A stretch of DNA of 34,720 nucleotides from DASRCB01 sp035653295 (lineage in GTDB: Bacteria; Acidobacteriota; Terriglobia; Bryobacterales; Bryobacteraceae), in NCBI GenBank assembly GCA_035653295.1, contig DASRCB010000094.1, positions 1 through 34,720 of the forward strand, read 5' to 3'. The translations under genes and the position numbers were made by a program. Shown in pieces: positions 15,147-24,273 of the stretch (position 1 is its first letter; each line of letters opens with the position of its first letter). Under the pieces are notes generated by a model. That model had not been told where the DNA came from. It was given only the letters and a program-made list of their open reading frames with translations, and searched no databases.

Positions 15147-15974
15147 GTGAAGCGACTGCGGGCACTGTTTCTGGCCCCTGCCTGGACCGTCACCGTCGTC
15201 CTTTTTCTCGCGCCGCTGGCTATCATCTTTGCCTACAGTCTGCTGACGCGCGGCGCCTGGGGCGGGGTAATGCCGCCCTGGAATGGCGATAATTACCGGC
15301 GCCTTGCGGATCCGCTGTACCTCGTCATCCTGTTGCGGACGTTTGCCATTGCCGGTGTGACCACGCTGCTGTGCATCGTTCTGGGATTTCCCATGGCGCT
15401 GTTCGTGTCACGCTCGCGCCGGCGGAATCTGTGGCTCAGCCTGATAATGCTGCCGTTCTGGACCAGCTTTCTGGTACGGACATACGCGTGGATGTTCCTG
15501 CTGCGCGATACCGGGCTGATCAACACCGTGCTTCAGTCGCTCAGGCTGATACGCCAGCCGCTGCCGCTGCTCTATAACGATGCGGCGGTCGTGCTGGGGC
15601 TGGTTTACGCGTATCTGCCCTTCACGGTGCTGCCGCTGTATGCGACGCTCGAGCGCCTGGATCGGAACCTGCTGGAGGCGGCCGCGGACCTTGGCGCCGG
15701 GCCGTGGACGACGCTGGCCCGTGTGACCCTGCCGCTGTGCGCGCCGGGGATCCGCGCCGGCGCAATTCTTGTTTTCATTCCCTGCCTGGGCGCGTATCTC
15801 ACTCCCGACCTGCTGGGCGGCGGCAAGGCGGTGATGATCGGAAACCTGATTCAGAACCAGTTCACCAACGCGCGCGACTGGCCGTTCGGGTCGGCTGTCT
15901 CGCTGGCGCTCATGGCCATCGTCATGGTGCTGTTGTTCGGGCTCGTGCGCCGCCGCGAGGATGCGCTGCTGTGA
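15147..15974 (+). CDS. potB: Spermidine/putrescine ABC transporter permease
   Basis: A 275-residue inner-membrane permease with six hydrophobic segments. The first (LFLAPAWTVTVVLFLAPLAIIFAYSLL) follows a basic start. The EAA loop that contacts the ATPase is present as LEAAADLGAGPWTTLARVTLPLCAPG near residues 172-197. Family features WTSFLVRTYAWMFLLRD and YLPFTVLPLYATLERLD are typical of PotB. The GTG start stands four bases after the potA stop. Its stop overlaps the potC start by four bases. Confidence 0.92.
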   Translation: MKRLRALFLAPAWTVTVVLFLAPLAIIFAYSLLTRGAWGGVMPPWNGDNYRRLADPLYLVILLRTFAIAGVTTLLCIVLGFPMALFVSRSRRRNLWLSLIMLPFWTSFLVRTYAWMFLLRDTGLINTVLQSLRLIRQPLPLLYNDAAVVLGLVYAYLPFTVLPLYATLERLDRNLLEAAADLGAGPWTTLARVTLPLCAPGIRAGAILVFIPCLGAYLTPDLLGGGKAVMIGNLIQNQFTNARDWPFGSAVSLALMAIVMVLLFGLVRRREDALL

Positions 15975-16729
15975 AACGCGGGCTCGCGTGGTACGCCGCC
16001 GGGTCGTTCGTGTTTCTCTACCTGCCTTTGCTGGTGCTCGCGGTGTTCAGTTTCAATGCCTCGAAGTTCACCGTCTGGCAGGGCTTCTCGATGCGCTGGT
16101 ACGGCGCTATGCTGCGCGACACGCAGTTGAGCGAGGCAACCGGGCACAGCCTGATTATCGCGGTGGCTGCCACCGTGCTATCGACGGTAATCGGAACGCT
16201 TTGCGCGTACGGGCTGTGGAAACGGAACGCGCCGGTGCTGGCCGGTTCGCTTTACCTGACGCTGGTAACGCCCGAGATCGTCACCGGCGTATCGCTTCTC
16301 GCGTTTTACGAGTGGGCGTTCCGGTTCCTGCGGCTGCGGCTCGGAATGCATACCGTGATTCTGGCGCACGTGTCGTTCTGCATCGCGTATGTCGTGGTGG
16401 TGGTGCTGGCTCGGCTGCGCACCATGGACGGAGCGCTGGAGGAGGCGGCGCTGGATCTGGGCGCGAATCCCTGGGAGGCGTTCTGGCACGTCACTTTGCC
16501 CGCTATCCTTCCTGGCGTGGCCGCGGCCGCGCTCCTCGCATTTACGGTCTCGTTCGATGACTACGTCATTACCAGCCTCGTTGCCGGCGTCGATTCGGAG
16601 ACTCTGCCGATGGTGGTCTACGCGTTCGCACGGCGCGGAGTTAATCCGGTGGTAAACGCAATTTCGGCGGTGATTATTGTCGGTTTCGGCGCGGTCATTC
16701 TGATTTCGGAAAGGCTGCGGGCGCGGTGA
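15971..16729 (+). CDS. potC: Spermidine/putrescine ABC transporter permease
   Basis: The second permease of the importer, 252 residues. It shows VFLYLPLLVLAVFSFNASKFTVWQG at the N-terminus and RWYGAMLRD, as in PotC. The EAA loop reads LEEAALDLGANPWEAFWHVTLPAILPG, and FTVSFDDYVITSLVAG follows. About six membrane segments are visible. The GTG start overlaps the potB stop (GTGA), and its own stop overlaps potD in the same way, so all three are probably translationally coupled. Confidence 0.92.
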   Translation: MKRGLAWYAAGSFVFLYLPLLVLAVFSFNASKFTVWQGFSMRWYGAMLRDTQLSEATGHSLIIAVAATVLSTVIGTLCAYGLWKRNAPVLAGSLYLTLVTPEIVTGVSLLAFYEWAFRFLRLRLGMHTVILAHVSFCIAYVVVVVLARLRTMDGALEEAALDLGANPWEAFWHVTLPAILPGVAAAALLAFTVSFDDYVITSLVAGVDSETLPMVVYAFARRGVNPVVNAISAVIIVGFGAVILISERLRAR

Positions 16730-17748
16730 ATCGGCGCTGGTTTCTGCTGGGCGCACCCGCGCTGGCCGGATGCTCACGGGATCGGCGCCCGCGTCTGAAC
16801 GTTTTCAACTGGTCGGACTATATCTCGCCGGCAACGGTCCCAAATTTCGAGCGCGAATACGGCGTCCGTGTGCGATACGGCATTTACGAGAGCAATGAAG
16901 AGATGCTGGCGCGGGTGATGAGCGGCAATTCCGGCTGGGACATCGTGTTCCCAACGAACTACATCGTGCGGCCGATGCTGGAGAACGGCCTGCTGGCGCC
17001 GATCGACCATCGTCGTCTGCATCACCTCGACAACCTCGATGCGCGTTTCCAGCAGCCGCTGTGGGATCCCGCGATGAACTGGTCAGTGCCATACATGGTG
17101 ATCACCACCGGCATTGCGTATAACCGCCGCCTTCGGCCCGCGCCCGCTGCGTGGGCGGACATGTGGAGCCCTCGCCTCGCCGGGCGCATCACGATGCTCG
17201 ACGATCCGTTCGACCTCATGGGCGCCTGCCTGAAAAAGCTGGGACTGTCGATCAATTCCGAAGATCCGGGGCAACTTCGGGCGGCGCAGCGGCAGGCGAT
17301 CGCGCAGAAGAAGCTGCTGCGAGCCTACCTGAACGCAGAGGTCCGGGACCAGCTGGTGAGCGGCGACGTTCTCGCGGCGCAGATGTGGAACACCACAGCC
17401 CAGCAGGCGGCGGATGAATCGCGCGACATCGCGTTCGCGTATCCTGCGGAGGGGTTCGCGGTCTATCCGGATACCATGGTTATCCTGCGTGAGAGCCGCC
17501 GCTCCGAGCTGGCGCACCTGTTCATCGACTACATGCTGCGCGCCGACGTGGCCGCCGCGAACGCACAGGCGGCCCGCACCACGACCACCAACGCCGCCGC
17601 GCGGAAGCTGTTTCCGCCCGAGTTCCGGGACAACCCGATTCTGTATCCGCCGCCGGAGGTCTGGGCTCGCGGCGAATGGGGCCGCACCATGCCGGCTCCT
17701 GTGCAGCGGCTGAGGGATCGACTCTGGACGGAGATCAAGGCGGCGTAG
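16726..17748 (+). CDS. potD: Spermidine/putrescine-binding lipoprotein
   Basis: The periplasmic substrate-binding component, 340 residues. It starts NRRWFLLGAPALAGC: a short signal with a lipobox ending at Cys16, and the early paired arginines might also allow Tat export. The mature part has the PotD/PotF hallmarks LNVFNWSDYISP, GYDIVFPTNY-like WDIVFPTNYIV, the central YMVITTGIAYN, and WAD...LAGRITMLDDP. Aromatic and acidic residues suited to polyamine binding are retained (Trp in NWSDY, Asp in WDIVFP). It closes the pot operon. A 6-bp hairpin follows the stop but lacks a T-run. Confidence 0.92.
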   Translation: MNRRWFLLGAPALAGCSRDRRPRLNVFNWSDYISPATVPNFEREYGVRVRYGIYESNEEMLARVMSGNSGWDIVFPTNYIVRPMLENGLLAPIDHRRLHHLDNLDARFQQPLWDPAMNWSVPYMVITTGIAYNRRLRPAPAAWADMWSPRLAGRITMLDDPFDLMGACLKKLGLSINSEDPGQLRAAQRQAIAQKKLLRAYLNAEVRDQLVSGDVLAAQMWNTTAQQAADESRDIAFAYPAEGFAVYPDTMVILRESRRSELAHLFIDYMLRADVAAANAQAARTTTTNAAARKLFPPEFRDNPILYPPPEVWARGEWGRTMPAPVQRLRDRLWTEIKAA

Positions 17749-17781
17749 CAGGGGCGACGGCGAATCGTCGCACAATGAGGT

Positions 17782-18063
17782 ATGGTCGATCTGAAAAAGC
17801 GCCGGCACGAGATCCTCTCCGCGGCTACGCGCCACGGGGCCGTAAATGTGCGTGTGTTTGGCTCGGTAGCGCGCGGCGATGCGAACGCAGCGAGCGATCT
17901 CGATCTGCTGGTCGAATGGCAGCCTGGCCGTAGTCTGCTCGACCATGTCAGGCTGGTTCAGGATCTCGAGCAACTGCTGAGCATGAAGATCCACATCGGG
18001 AGAGAGAAGTCGCTCCACTGGTACGTGCGCGATACGATCCTTCGCGAGGCGAAGCCCCTGTGA
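17782..18063 (+). CDS. MNT-type nucleotidyltransferase, orphan MntA-like antitoxin
   Basis: A 93-residue minimal nucleotidyltransferase. The GSVARG motif (27-32) is followed by Asp39 and Asp41, giving GS-x10-D-x-D. In MntA/HepT modules this protein attaches AMP to a HEPN toxin encoded directly downstream. Here the stop is followed by only 26 bases and then the end of a convergent gene, so the HEPN partner is missing. The third acidic residue, usually the Asp of a VDLV-like strand, appears to be His71 (MKIHIGRE), which could reduce activity. An in-frame GTG overlaps the stop but opens only eight codons. The start ATG lies directly against GAGGT. Probably a remnant or a stand-alone protein. Confidence 0.85.
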   Translation: MVDLKKRRHEILSAATRHGAVNVRVFGSVARGDANAASDLDLLVEWQPGRSLLDHVRLVQDLEQLLSMKIHIGREKSLHWYVRDTILREAKPL

Positions 18064-18089
18064 AGATATCCGGCGGAAGCGGGTGAGCT

Positions 18090-19400
18090 TTACACCGCCT
18101 CGTCCGAAATCTCTTCCCGCTTCGCATCCCAGTACACCCGCCGGCCTTTCCAGTACGACTCCGTCGCCATGATCACGGCTACCGAATGCGAGAAGCCGTT
18201 GTCCACCGTCGCGCCGGGCTGGCGGCGGTCGCGCATGGCGTTCAGCCAGTCAGTCAGGTGATGGCCGTCGTCGTCGTCCGGGCCGCTGGAGTTTGGCTTT
18301 GGGGCGCCAGGAACCGTCACGATCTCCGGGTTATCCTTCGCCGGACCCATCGATGGCGGCTCGGTGTAAAAGACGGGGTCGTTCTCCTTCCCCTCCTTCG
18401 TAACCATGAACAGCGAGGCGCCTTCGCCGCCAGTGTTGTCGATGGTCCCCTCCGTGCCCTGGATGCGCGCGAAGCTGCGATAGCTGTTGCCGAAGGTGGT
18501 GGTGTACGAGTACAGAAACCCGCTCGGATAGGTGAAGATCACGCTGACGTTATCGGGATTCTCGCGGCCATCCTTCCAGATCATTACACCGCCGTTGGCC
18601 GCGGCGCTGGCCGGCGCGGTCTCGCCGGTCCACAGGTGCACCAGATCGCTGCCGTGGCTCAGCCACTGACTGAAAATGCCGGATGAAAAATTGCGATAGA
18701 GGCGGAACTCCAGATAAACGCGCGGATCGAACGGCTGGTACGGCCGATCGAGCAGCCACCGCTTCCAGTCCGTATCCTCCTCGCGGAGTTCGGCCACTGC
18801 CGGCCGGCCATGCCAGCGCTCCTGGTTCACGTTCCACTCCTGCTCGACTTTGACAACACGGCCAATGCGTCCGCCGCGAATGATCTCGGCGACCGCGACG
18901 GGATACGGCTGTGTGCGGTGCTGTGTGCCCATCTGCACCACCTGCTTTGAGTTCTTGACGGCGGCGCGAACCATCTTCGCGTCGGCGACGCTTTGGGCGA
19001 GCGGCTTCTCCACGTAGCAGTCCTTGCCCGCGGCGACGACATCGGCGCAGTGTTTCGCGTGCTGGAAGTCGGCGGTGGCAATCATCACGCCGTCGATGTC
19101 TTTGCGGTCCAGAAGCTGGTCGTAATACTTGTACGATTCGGGTCGCTTGCCGAACGCCTTCTCCACCTGTGAGGCACGGCGTTCCCGGGCGTGGGACCAC
19201 AGGTCACACACCGCGACGGTTTCGACAGGCGTTGTCCGCGCGGCGATTGAGACCATGTGCACATGCCCGTGACTGCGGTCGCCACAGCCGATTTGACCAA
19301 GGCGAATCCGCTCATTGGCGCCCAGTACGCGGGCGTACGAGGCCGCGGTCATCGACAGCGCCGAGACGCCAGTCTGCTTAAGGAAGGTTCTCCGATCCAT
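18090..19400 (-). CDS. Tat-exported Gfo/Idh/MocA-family oxidoreductase
   Basis: A 436-residue NAD(P)-dependent sugar oxidoreductase family protein. The start MDRRTFLKQTG at 19400 gives a clear twin-arginine signal (RRTFLKQ, then ALSMTAASYA), so the folded enzyme with bound nucleotide is probably exported. The Rossmann part has IRLGQIGCGDRSHGH near 32-45, and the family motif EKPLA lies at 131-135. The C-terminal alpha/beta domain carries GSDLVHLWTG and the histidine region of SQWLSHGSD. An upstream in-frame ATG at 19427 would put nine residues before the signal and is unlikely. Exported members of this family are common in Acidobacteriota and Planctomycetes. Sugar substrate unknown. Confidence 0.9.
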   Translation of the reverse strand: MDRRTFLKQTGVSALSMTAASYARVLGANERIRLGQIGCGDRSHGHVHMVSIAARTTPVETVAVCDLWSHARERRASQVEKAFGKRPESYKYYDQLLDRKDIDGVMIATADFQHAKHCADVVAAGKDCYVEKPLAQSVADAKMVRAAVKNSKQVVQMGTQHRTQPYPVAVAEIIRGGRIGRVVKVEQEWNVNQERWHGRPAVAELREEDTDWKRWLLDRPYQPFDPRVYLEFRLYRNFSSGIFSQWLSHGSDLVHLWTGETAPASAAANGGVMIWKDGRENPDNVSVIFTYPSGFLYSYTTTFGNSYRSFARIQGTEGTIDNTGGEGASLFMVTKEGKENDPVFYTEPPSMGPAKDNPEIVTVPGAPKPNSSGPDDDDGHHLTDWLNAMRDRRQPGATVDNGFSHSVAVIMATESYWKGRRVYWDAKREEISDEAV

Positions 19401-19433
19401 TACTATATTTTCGCCCGAGCGACGCACCGCGAC

Positions 19434-20138
19434 TCAGGTCAGGCGAAGGCCGGCATAGAGCGCCCGCAGAGCGTAACCGAAAACGGGGCGGAACATCGGA
19501 TTGAAAAGCTGCCATGCGATGACCAGGCCGACGATGGCCAGCATGCGGCTCCGCGTCATGTCGATGTAGCGCAGCGCCACGCGCTCGGGCATGAAGAACG
19601 CAATCGCCGAGCTGCCGTCGAGCGGCGGGATGGGAAGCAGGTTAAAGACGCCAAGCAGCACGTTGAGCGAGAACAGCACGCTGACGAAAGTCGCCAGCCC
19701 CTCCATCATTCCCTGTCCCTGCACGAGGCCGGCGAGATGAATCGTCTCGGGCACCACAAAGCCGTGCGTCAGGAGGCCGACCCGCATGGCCAGAGCCGCC
19801 AGGGTGGCGAGAATAAAATTTGCGGCGGGTCCGGCCAGCGCCATCGCGGAAGCACGACGCGGATAACGGCGTTCCCAGCGCGGGTCGAACGGCGCGCTGG
19901 CCCAGCCCATCATCCAGCCATTGGCGATATACGTGATGAGTGGAAACAGGACCGTGCCGAAGAGCTCGCGGCGGATATGCGGCAATGGATTGAGGGACAC
20001 CTGGCCGGCTTCGAACGCGGTTGGATCGCCGCCCAGTTTCGCGGCCAGCGCGTGCGCGCCCTCATGACAGGTGAGTGACAGCAGGAACGCAACGTACCAG
20101 ATGGGCAGAGCCCTGAGCATTTCAGGTGTAATGTCCAT
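19434..20138 (-). CDS. Site-2-protease-like membrane metallopeptidase (M50 family)
   Basis: A 234-residue membrane protein. The zinc motif H25-E-G-A-H29 lies in the first membrane segment (FLLSLTCHEGAHALAAK), and the third ligand region NLLPIPPLDG puts Asp174 in a later segment, as in M50/S2P peptidases. MALAGPAANFILATLAALAM is the usual central transmembrane segment. Family members cut proteins within the membrane, often to release anti-sigma factors, but no substrate is visible here. It lies 33 bases upstream of the Tat-exported oxidoreductase on the same strand, so they may share a transcript. A 62-base gap separates it from the divergent heparinase-like gene. Confidence 0.9.
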   Translation of the reverse strand: MDITPEMLRALPIWYVAFLLSLTCHEGAHALAAKLGGDPTAFEAGQVSLNPLPHIRRELFGTVLFPLITYIANGWMMGWASAPFDPRWERRYPRRASAMALAGPAANFILATLAALAMRVGLLTHGFVVPETIHLAGLVQGQGMMEGLATFVSVLFSLNVLLGVFNLLPIPPLDGSSAIAFFMPERVALRYIDMTRSRMLAIVGLVIAWQLFNPMFRPVFGYALRALYAGLRLT

Positions 20139-20200
20139 GTGAGGCGATTCGCTCTGGGCGGGTTCAGCACGATTATCTCAAAGGGCGGAAGACAACAGCG

Positions 20201-22063
20201 TTGAGGAGTGCAACGGAAATCGCATTCAGGCTGCGGCAGGAGCTGCGCAACGGCCTGATGGCGCTCGCGCCAAAGCGCCTGCCGACGCGGGTTACAGCGC
20301 CCTCGCCGCTGCCGGGACTACCCGATCCGCGGTCCGTGGCTGATGCGCTGCGCGGGACCGCATTCGTCGATGCCGTGCTGCGCGATGCCGGTCAGGTCCT
20401 GCAACACCGCTTTCCAGTGCTGGGCATCACCATCGACACCGGACCGGACATTCGCTGGCGGCGCGATTACCTGAGCGGAATCGAGACCGGTACTGACTAT
20501 TTCCGCCTTGTGCCGTATCTCGACGCTGCGCGCGCCGGGGATCACAAGATCATCTGGGAGCTGAATCGGCACCAGCATCTGGTGCTGCTGGCCCAGGCGT
20601 GGCTGTTTTCAAGCAAGCGAGAGTATCTGGATGAAATCGAGGCGGAGCTGCGCAGCTGGTTCGAGGCGAATCCGTTTCATCGGGGAATCAACTGGGCCAG
20701 CGCCCTGGAAGTGGCGTTCCGGGCGATGTCCTGGGTGTGGGTGTGGCATCTCGCCGCAAACGATCTTGATGAAAGCGTCCGGCGCATGCTGCTCGAAGGC
20801 CTTTATCAACACGGCGCGCACGTGGCGAACAATCTGTCGCATTACTTCTCACCGAATACGCACCTGCTCGGCGAAGCAGTCGTCATGCACGCGCTGGGTT
20901 GCCTCATCCCACAGTTCCCGAACGCTCGGCGCTGGCGCGAACTGGGGCGCCGCATCGTCCATGAGCAGATGCGCCGGCAGGTATTTCAGGAAGGCACGCA
21001 TTTCGAACAGTCGGCGTATTACCACGTGTACGCGCTGGACATGTTTCTGTTTCACGCAATCGTCGAGCCTGCGGGGAAGCCCTACCTGGAGAAGCTGGCG
21101 CGCATGGCGGATTACCTGCACGCCATCATGGGGCCGGCCTGGAAGCTGCCGCTGATTGGCGACGATGATGGAGGCCGGTTCTTTCATCCTTACGGCGTGC
21201 GCGACGAGTTCGGCCGCGCAACGCTGGCTACCTGCGGTGTCTTTTTCAAGCGGCCGGACTGGATTCGCGATAGCGCCGATCTGGCCGAGCAGGCGGCGTG
21301 GTGGCTCGGCGCCGCGGCTCTGGGGTCCAAACCCGCGGCTTCCGCCTGGCGATCGCATCTGTTCGCCGAGTCGGGTGTCGCCGTCATGTCCGGGGGCAGC
21401 GCGCATATCGTCGCCGACGCAGGATCATTCGGCCCCTGGGGCGCCGGTCACAGCCATTCCGACACGCTTTCCCTCGTGGTGCGCGATGGTCAGCAGGAAA
21501 TCCTGATCGATCCCGGAACCTATACCTACGTTGGCGATCGTGCGCTCCGTGACTGGTTTCGAGGCTCGGCCGCGCACAACACCATCCGTATCGACGGCCG
21601 CGATCAGGCCATCCCCATAAATCCGTTTCGCTGGGAGGAAAAGCCCCGCACCGTCGTGCACGAGTGGTTTTCCTCCGGCGACCGTGACCGCCTTGATGCC
21701 GAGTGCGCCTACCGCGGTTTGGTTCATCGCCGCATAATGGAATTCGTCCACGGCGCCGCCGTTTTGATTCTGGATGAGATTCGCGGCCCAGGCGGCGAGC
21801 ATGACATCGAGCAGTGGTGGCATGCCGCCTCGGATGCCGCCGCAACGCGACTCGTATTGGAGCCGGATGCGGAGCGAATCGAGAGCTGGCGATCGTGCGC
21901 CTTCGCCGAGCGGCGGCCTGCGCCCGCACTCCGCGTCGTACGGCGCGCGCAATTGCCTCTGGTCATGGGGGCCATTGTGCTTTTGGGAGCACGTGGGGGC
22001 GAGGTTCGCAACGAGGGCGGAAAAGTGCGATTCGTCGTCGACGGGATTCCGTTTACGTTGTAA
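20201..22063 (+). CDS. Heparinase II/III-like polysaccharide lyase family protein
   Basis: A 620-residue protein. An alpha-toroid N-terminal domain (to about residue 370) includes INWASALEVAFRAMSWVW and NNLSHYFSPNTHLLGEA. A C-terminal beta-sandwich heparinase II/III domain has GHSHSD near 416-421, ILIDPGTYTY, and SAAHNTIRIDG near 457. Histidines and asparagine in these motifs are the family's catalytic and metal-site residues. No signal peptide is evident, so it may act inside the cell, as in some polysaccharide biosynthesis clusters. The start is a TTG at 20201 with GGCGGAAG upstream; no earlier ATG or GTG fits. The stop overlaps the convergent FkbH-like gene by 11 bases. The polymer acted on is unknown. 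Confidence 0.85.
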   Translation: MRSATEIAFRLRQELRNGLMALAPKRLPTRVTAPSPLPGLPDPRSVADALRGTAFVDAVLRDAGQVLQHRFPVLGITIDTGPDIRWRRDYLSGIETGTDYFRLVPYLDAARAGDHKIIWELNRHQHLVLLAQAWLFSSKREYLDEIEAELRSWFEANPFHRGINWASALEVAFRAMSWVWVWHLAANDLDESVRRMLLEGLYQHGAHVANNLSHYFSPNTHLLGEAVVMHALGCLIPQFPNARRWRELGRRIVHEQMRRQVFQEGTHFEQSAYYHVYALDMFLFHAIVEPAGKPYLEKLARMADYLHAIMGPAWKLPLIGDDDGGRFFHPYGVRDEFGRATLATCGVFFKRPDWIRDSADLAEQAAWWLGAAALGSKPAASAWRSHLFAESGVAVMSGGSAHIVADAGSFGPWGAGHSHSDTLSLVVRDGQQEILIDPGTYTYVGDRALRDWFRGSAAHNTIRIDGRDQAIPINPFRWEEKPRTVVHEWFSSGDRDRLDAECAYRGLVHRRIMEFVHGAAVLILDEIRGPGGEHDIEQWWHAASDAAATRLVLEPDAERIESWRSCAFAERRPAPALRVVRRAQLPLVMGAIVLLGARGGEVRNEGGKVRFVVDGIPFTL

Positions 22064-24230
22064 CTGCCGTTGGGGTCTCGTCCTGTACGTGGGTCGCGGT
22101 CGCGACCGGCCTGGCAGGGACCGCGAACGAATACCGCACCTCGTCGGCCGCGCCGCCGGCCCGCAGGAATCCGAGTTGCTCGTACAGATCCGCGACGATG
22201 CCGTTCTTCGCTGTGCGCCGGTACACTCCGCGAATCTCGCGAATTCCACGTGACTGCGCGGACTCGATCAGGCGATCGAACATGTACTTCTCCATCTGTC
22301 GGCCGAGCGCGCGGCAGCTCATCAGCCATGTGTCGATCTCCCACCGATCCGGAGCGCCATCGGGCACGCACAGCAACACGCCAACAATTCCGTAGTCGCC
22401 CATGCGATCAGCCAGATGAAACGCGGCCGTCCAGCCGTTGGGATCGGCCACCAGACGCCGAATCTGCTCCTCGTTGTAACGGCGGGTGGTCAGGTTGAAC
22501 TGATTCGTTTTGTTTGTGAGCTGCGCCACTCGGGCAAGATTGGCGCTCGACACCGGAACGACCGACGCGCGCAGGCGCAGGTCCACCAAAAACTGCTCCA
22601 GCGACTGCGCCGAGGCGCGCATCTGCTCGCGCGCATTTTCGGTGCGGTATTGCTCCGCGCGCGCCTGGTCTTCCACCGAAAGCGCCAGCGGATAAAAATA
22701 CCGCTCCCGGTCAAGGCACTGCACGTAATAGAAGATGGATGGCCCCGCATCCACGACGGCGACCTCCGGCAACTGCGACCGGATCCACTCGCGTTCCACG
22801 GGGTTGTCATCCAGGAAGACGAAGCTGTCCAGCCCCAGCGAAAGCCGTCGTGCAATGGTCCGAATGCTCTCCGCTTTGTCGTTCCAGTTCGCTTCGAATG
22901 CAGCGAAGTCGTCGAGGCGCAGCAGCATATGCGCGTGCTGCTCGAACGGCAGGCGGGCGTCTTCGGGATTGTTCTTCGACGCCACGGCCAAAAGGACGCC
23001 GCGCGATTTCAGATCGAGCATGTATTTCTGCAGGCGCGCGTGCGCTTCGCCGGCAGGCGTCCCGGGACCGATCTGAATGCCGCTCACGCCGTCTTCGCCG
23101 ATGATGCCTTTCCACAGCGTGTCATCCAGATCCACAACCAGCACCTTACGCGTCAGGCCGAGCACGGCCCGCAGGTGCGCCAGAATGCCTTCCCCGAGCG
23201 CCGGCAAAGCGTCAGTCGCCGGATGCTGGCGGAAGCTGTCCCAGGCCATTGGATCGCTCCAGCGATTGAGGCCGATTTCACGCTGCAGCGTGGGCGTATC
23301 GAGGATGGAAACTCCCCCTGGCGCCGCCTCGTGCAGGCGCAGGTTGAGCAGCGAAATGACGCGCGTACGCCCGCCAGGCACGGAGCGGCTGACGTATCCG
23401 TAAGGCTCCTCGGATGGAAAGTCGAACGCGAATTGCACAACGTGACACCCAAACTGCTCCCGCAGGCGGCGCCACAATGCAATGCGCTCCGCGACAAAGT
23501 GTTCGATGAACTCGTTCTCGTCAGAGATCACCGGCGGAAGGTCGAGATCACGCCAGTGATTCACCAGAAGAACGATATCGGGCCGGAAGCGCGCCAGACC
23601 GCTGCCGGGATCGAGCGCCTCCTGATGCATGGAGCCGTAGAGGCCCTCATAGAGGTGCGCTCGAATGCGATCGCGGAAGGCGCAGGCTTCGAGAATGGGC
23701 ACGAGAAGGCTCGTGGTGCTGTTACCAAGAATGCCGATGCGGCACTCACGCAGCCAGCTGCGCTCTTCGGCGGCTAGCTTCGACAGGACACGTTCGGCGC
23801 GAGGAAAGAAGGCATACTTCGGGTGCTGCTCGATCGCGCGCCGCAGGCGGCCGGCGGCATCGCTGTAGCGGCCTAGATCGGCGAGCACGCGCGCGTAGCT
23901 CAACAGCAGGCCCGGCTCGCGGCCGGCATGCAGAGCGAAGAATTTCTCCCAGTGGGCCGCGGAAGCGGTATTATCGCCGGCGTCAGCGGCAAGACGGGCG
24001 CGCAGGTATTCGGCGGCGGCGGTGGCGGGTAAGGCGCGTCCCCACTCCAGCAGCGCCGGGCGATCCTCTGTCGGGAAGGCGCGCAGAATCTCGCCGTGCA
24101 GGCGATCGATGGTCTCCTGCTGAAAGGCGGCCCCGATTTTGGCGAGATACTCCGCCGCGATGGCCAGCCGCCGCGCGCCCGGCGCGTTCTTCAGATCGCG
24201 CGAAAGGCCGGCGTCCACCTTCTTCTGCAC
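22053..24230 (-). CDS. FkbH-like HAD-IIIC family protein with N-terminal TPR-like region
   Basis: A 725-residue protein. Residues 20-155 are helical and repeat-like (EYLRARLAADAGD, LLSYARVLADLGRYSDAAGRL), resembling TPR units. Residues 163-350 match the SGNH-like N-terminal part of FkbH proteins (CRIGILGNSTTSLLV). The HAD domain has the DxD nucleophile pair Asp367/Asp369 (VVDLDDTLWKGIIGEDG) and SKNNPEDA. The C-terminal 150 residues form a GNAT-like domain (TNKTNQFNLTTRRY, then MSCRALGRQMEKYMF). In FkbH the HAD part loads glycerate units onto a carrier protein; no carrier gene is next to it. The GTG start is uncertain, since a second GTG lies a few codons in. A surface glycan role is inferred from the neighbours. 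Confidence 0.87.
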   Translation of the reverse strand: MQKKVDAGLSRDLKNAPGARRLAIAAEYLAKIGAAFQQETIDRLHGEILRAFPTEDRPALLEWGRALPATAAAEYLRARLAADAGDNTASAAHWEKFFALHAGREPGLLLSYARVLADLGRYSDAAGRLRRAIEQHPKYAFFPRAERVLSKLAAEERSWLRECRIGILGNSTTSLLVPILEACAFRDRIRAHLYEGLYGSMHQEALDPGSGLARFRPDIVLLVNHWRDLDLPPVISDENEFIEHFVAERIALWRRLREQFGCHVVQFAFDFPSEEPYGYVSRSVPGGRTRVISLLNLRLHEAAPGGVSILDTPTLQREIGLNRWSDPMAWDSFRQHPATDALPALGEGILAHLRAVLGLTRKVLVVDLDDTLWKGIIGEDGVSGIQIGPGTPAGEAHARLQKYMLDLKSRGVLLAVASKNNPEDARLPFEQHAHMLLRLDDFAAFEANWNDKAESIRTIARRLSLGLDSFVFLDDNPVEREWIRSQLPEVAVVDAGPSIFYYVQCLDRERYFYPLALSVEDQARAEQYRTENAREQMRASAQSLEQFLVDLRLRASVVPVSSANLARVAQLTNKTNQFNLTTRRYNEEQIRRLVADPNGWTAAFHLADRMGDYGIVGVLLCVPDGAPDRWEIDTWLMSCRALGRQMEKYMFDRLIESAQSRGIREIRGVYRRTAKNGIVADLYEQLGFLRAGGAADEVRYSFAVPARPVATATHVQDETPTAVTT

Positions 24231-24273
24231 GCCTTCATTATTCCATCCGACCCCTCTGCGCTATCATGCCCGC

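Noticed and set aside
17754..17771. Hairpin GCGACG/CGTCGC after potD as a possible terminator
   Set aside because: The stem is only 6 bp with no T-run on either strand, so termination cannot be claimed.
18060..18086. GTG overlapping the MNT stop as start of a HEPN toxin
   Set aside because: The frame closes after eight codons and has no HEPN residues.
22416..23777. Open frame of 453 codons opposite the FkbH-like gene
   Set aside because: Antisense shadow of a gene with clear HAD motifs; the translation has no recognisable domain.
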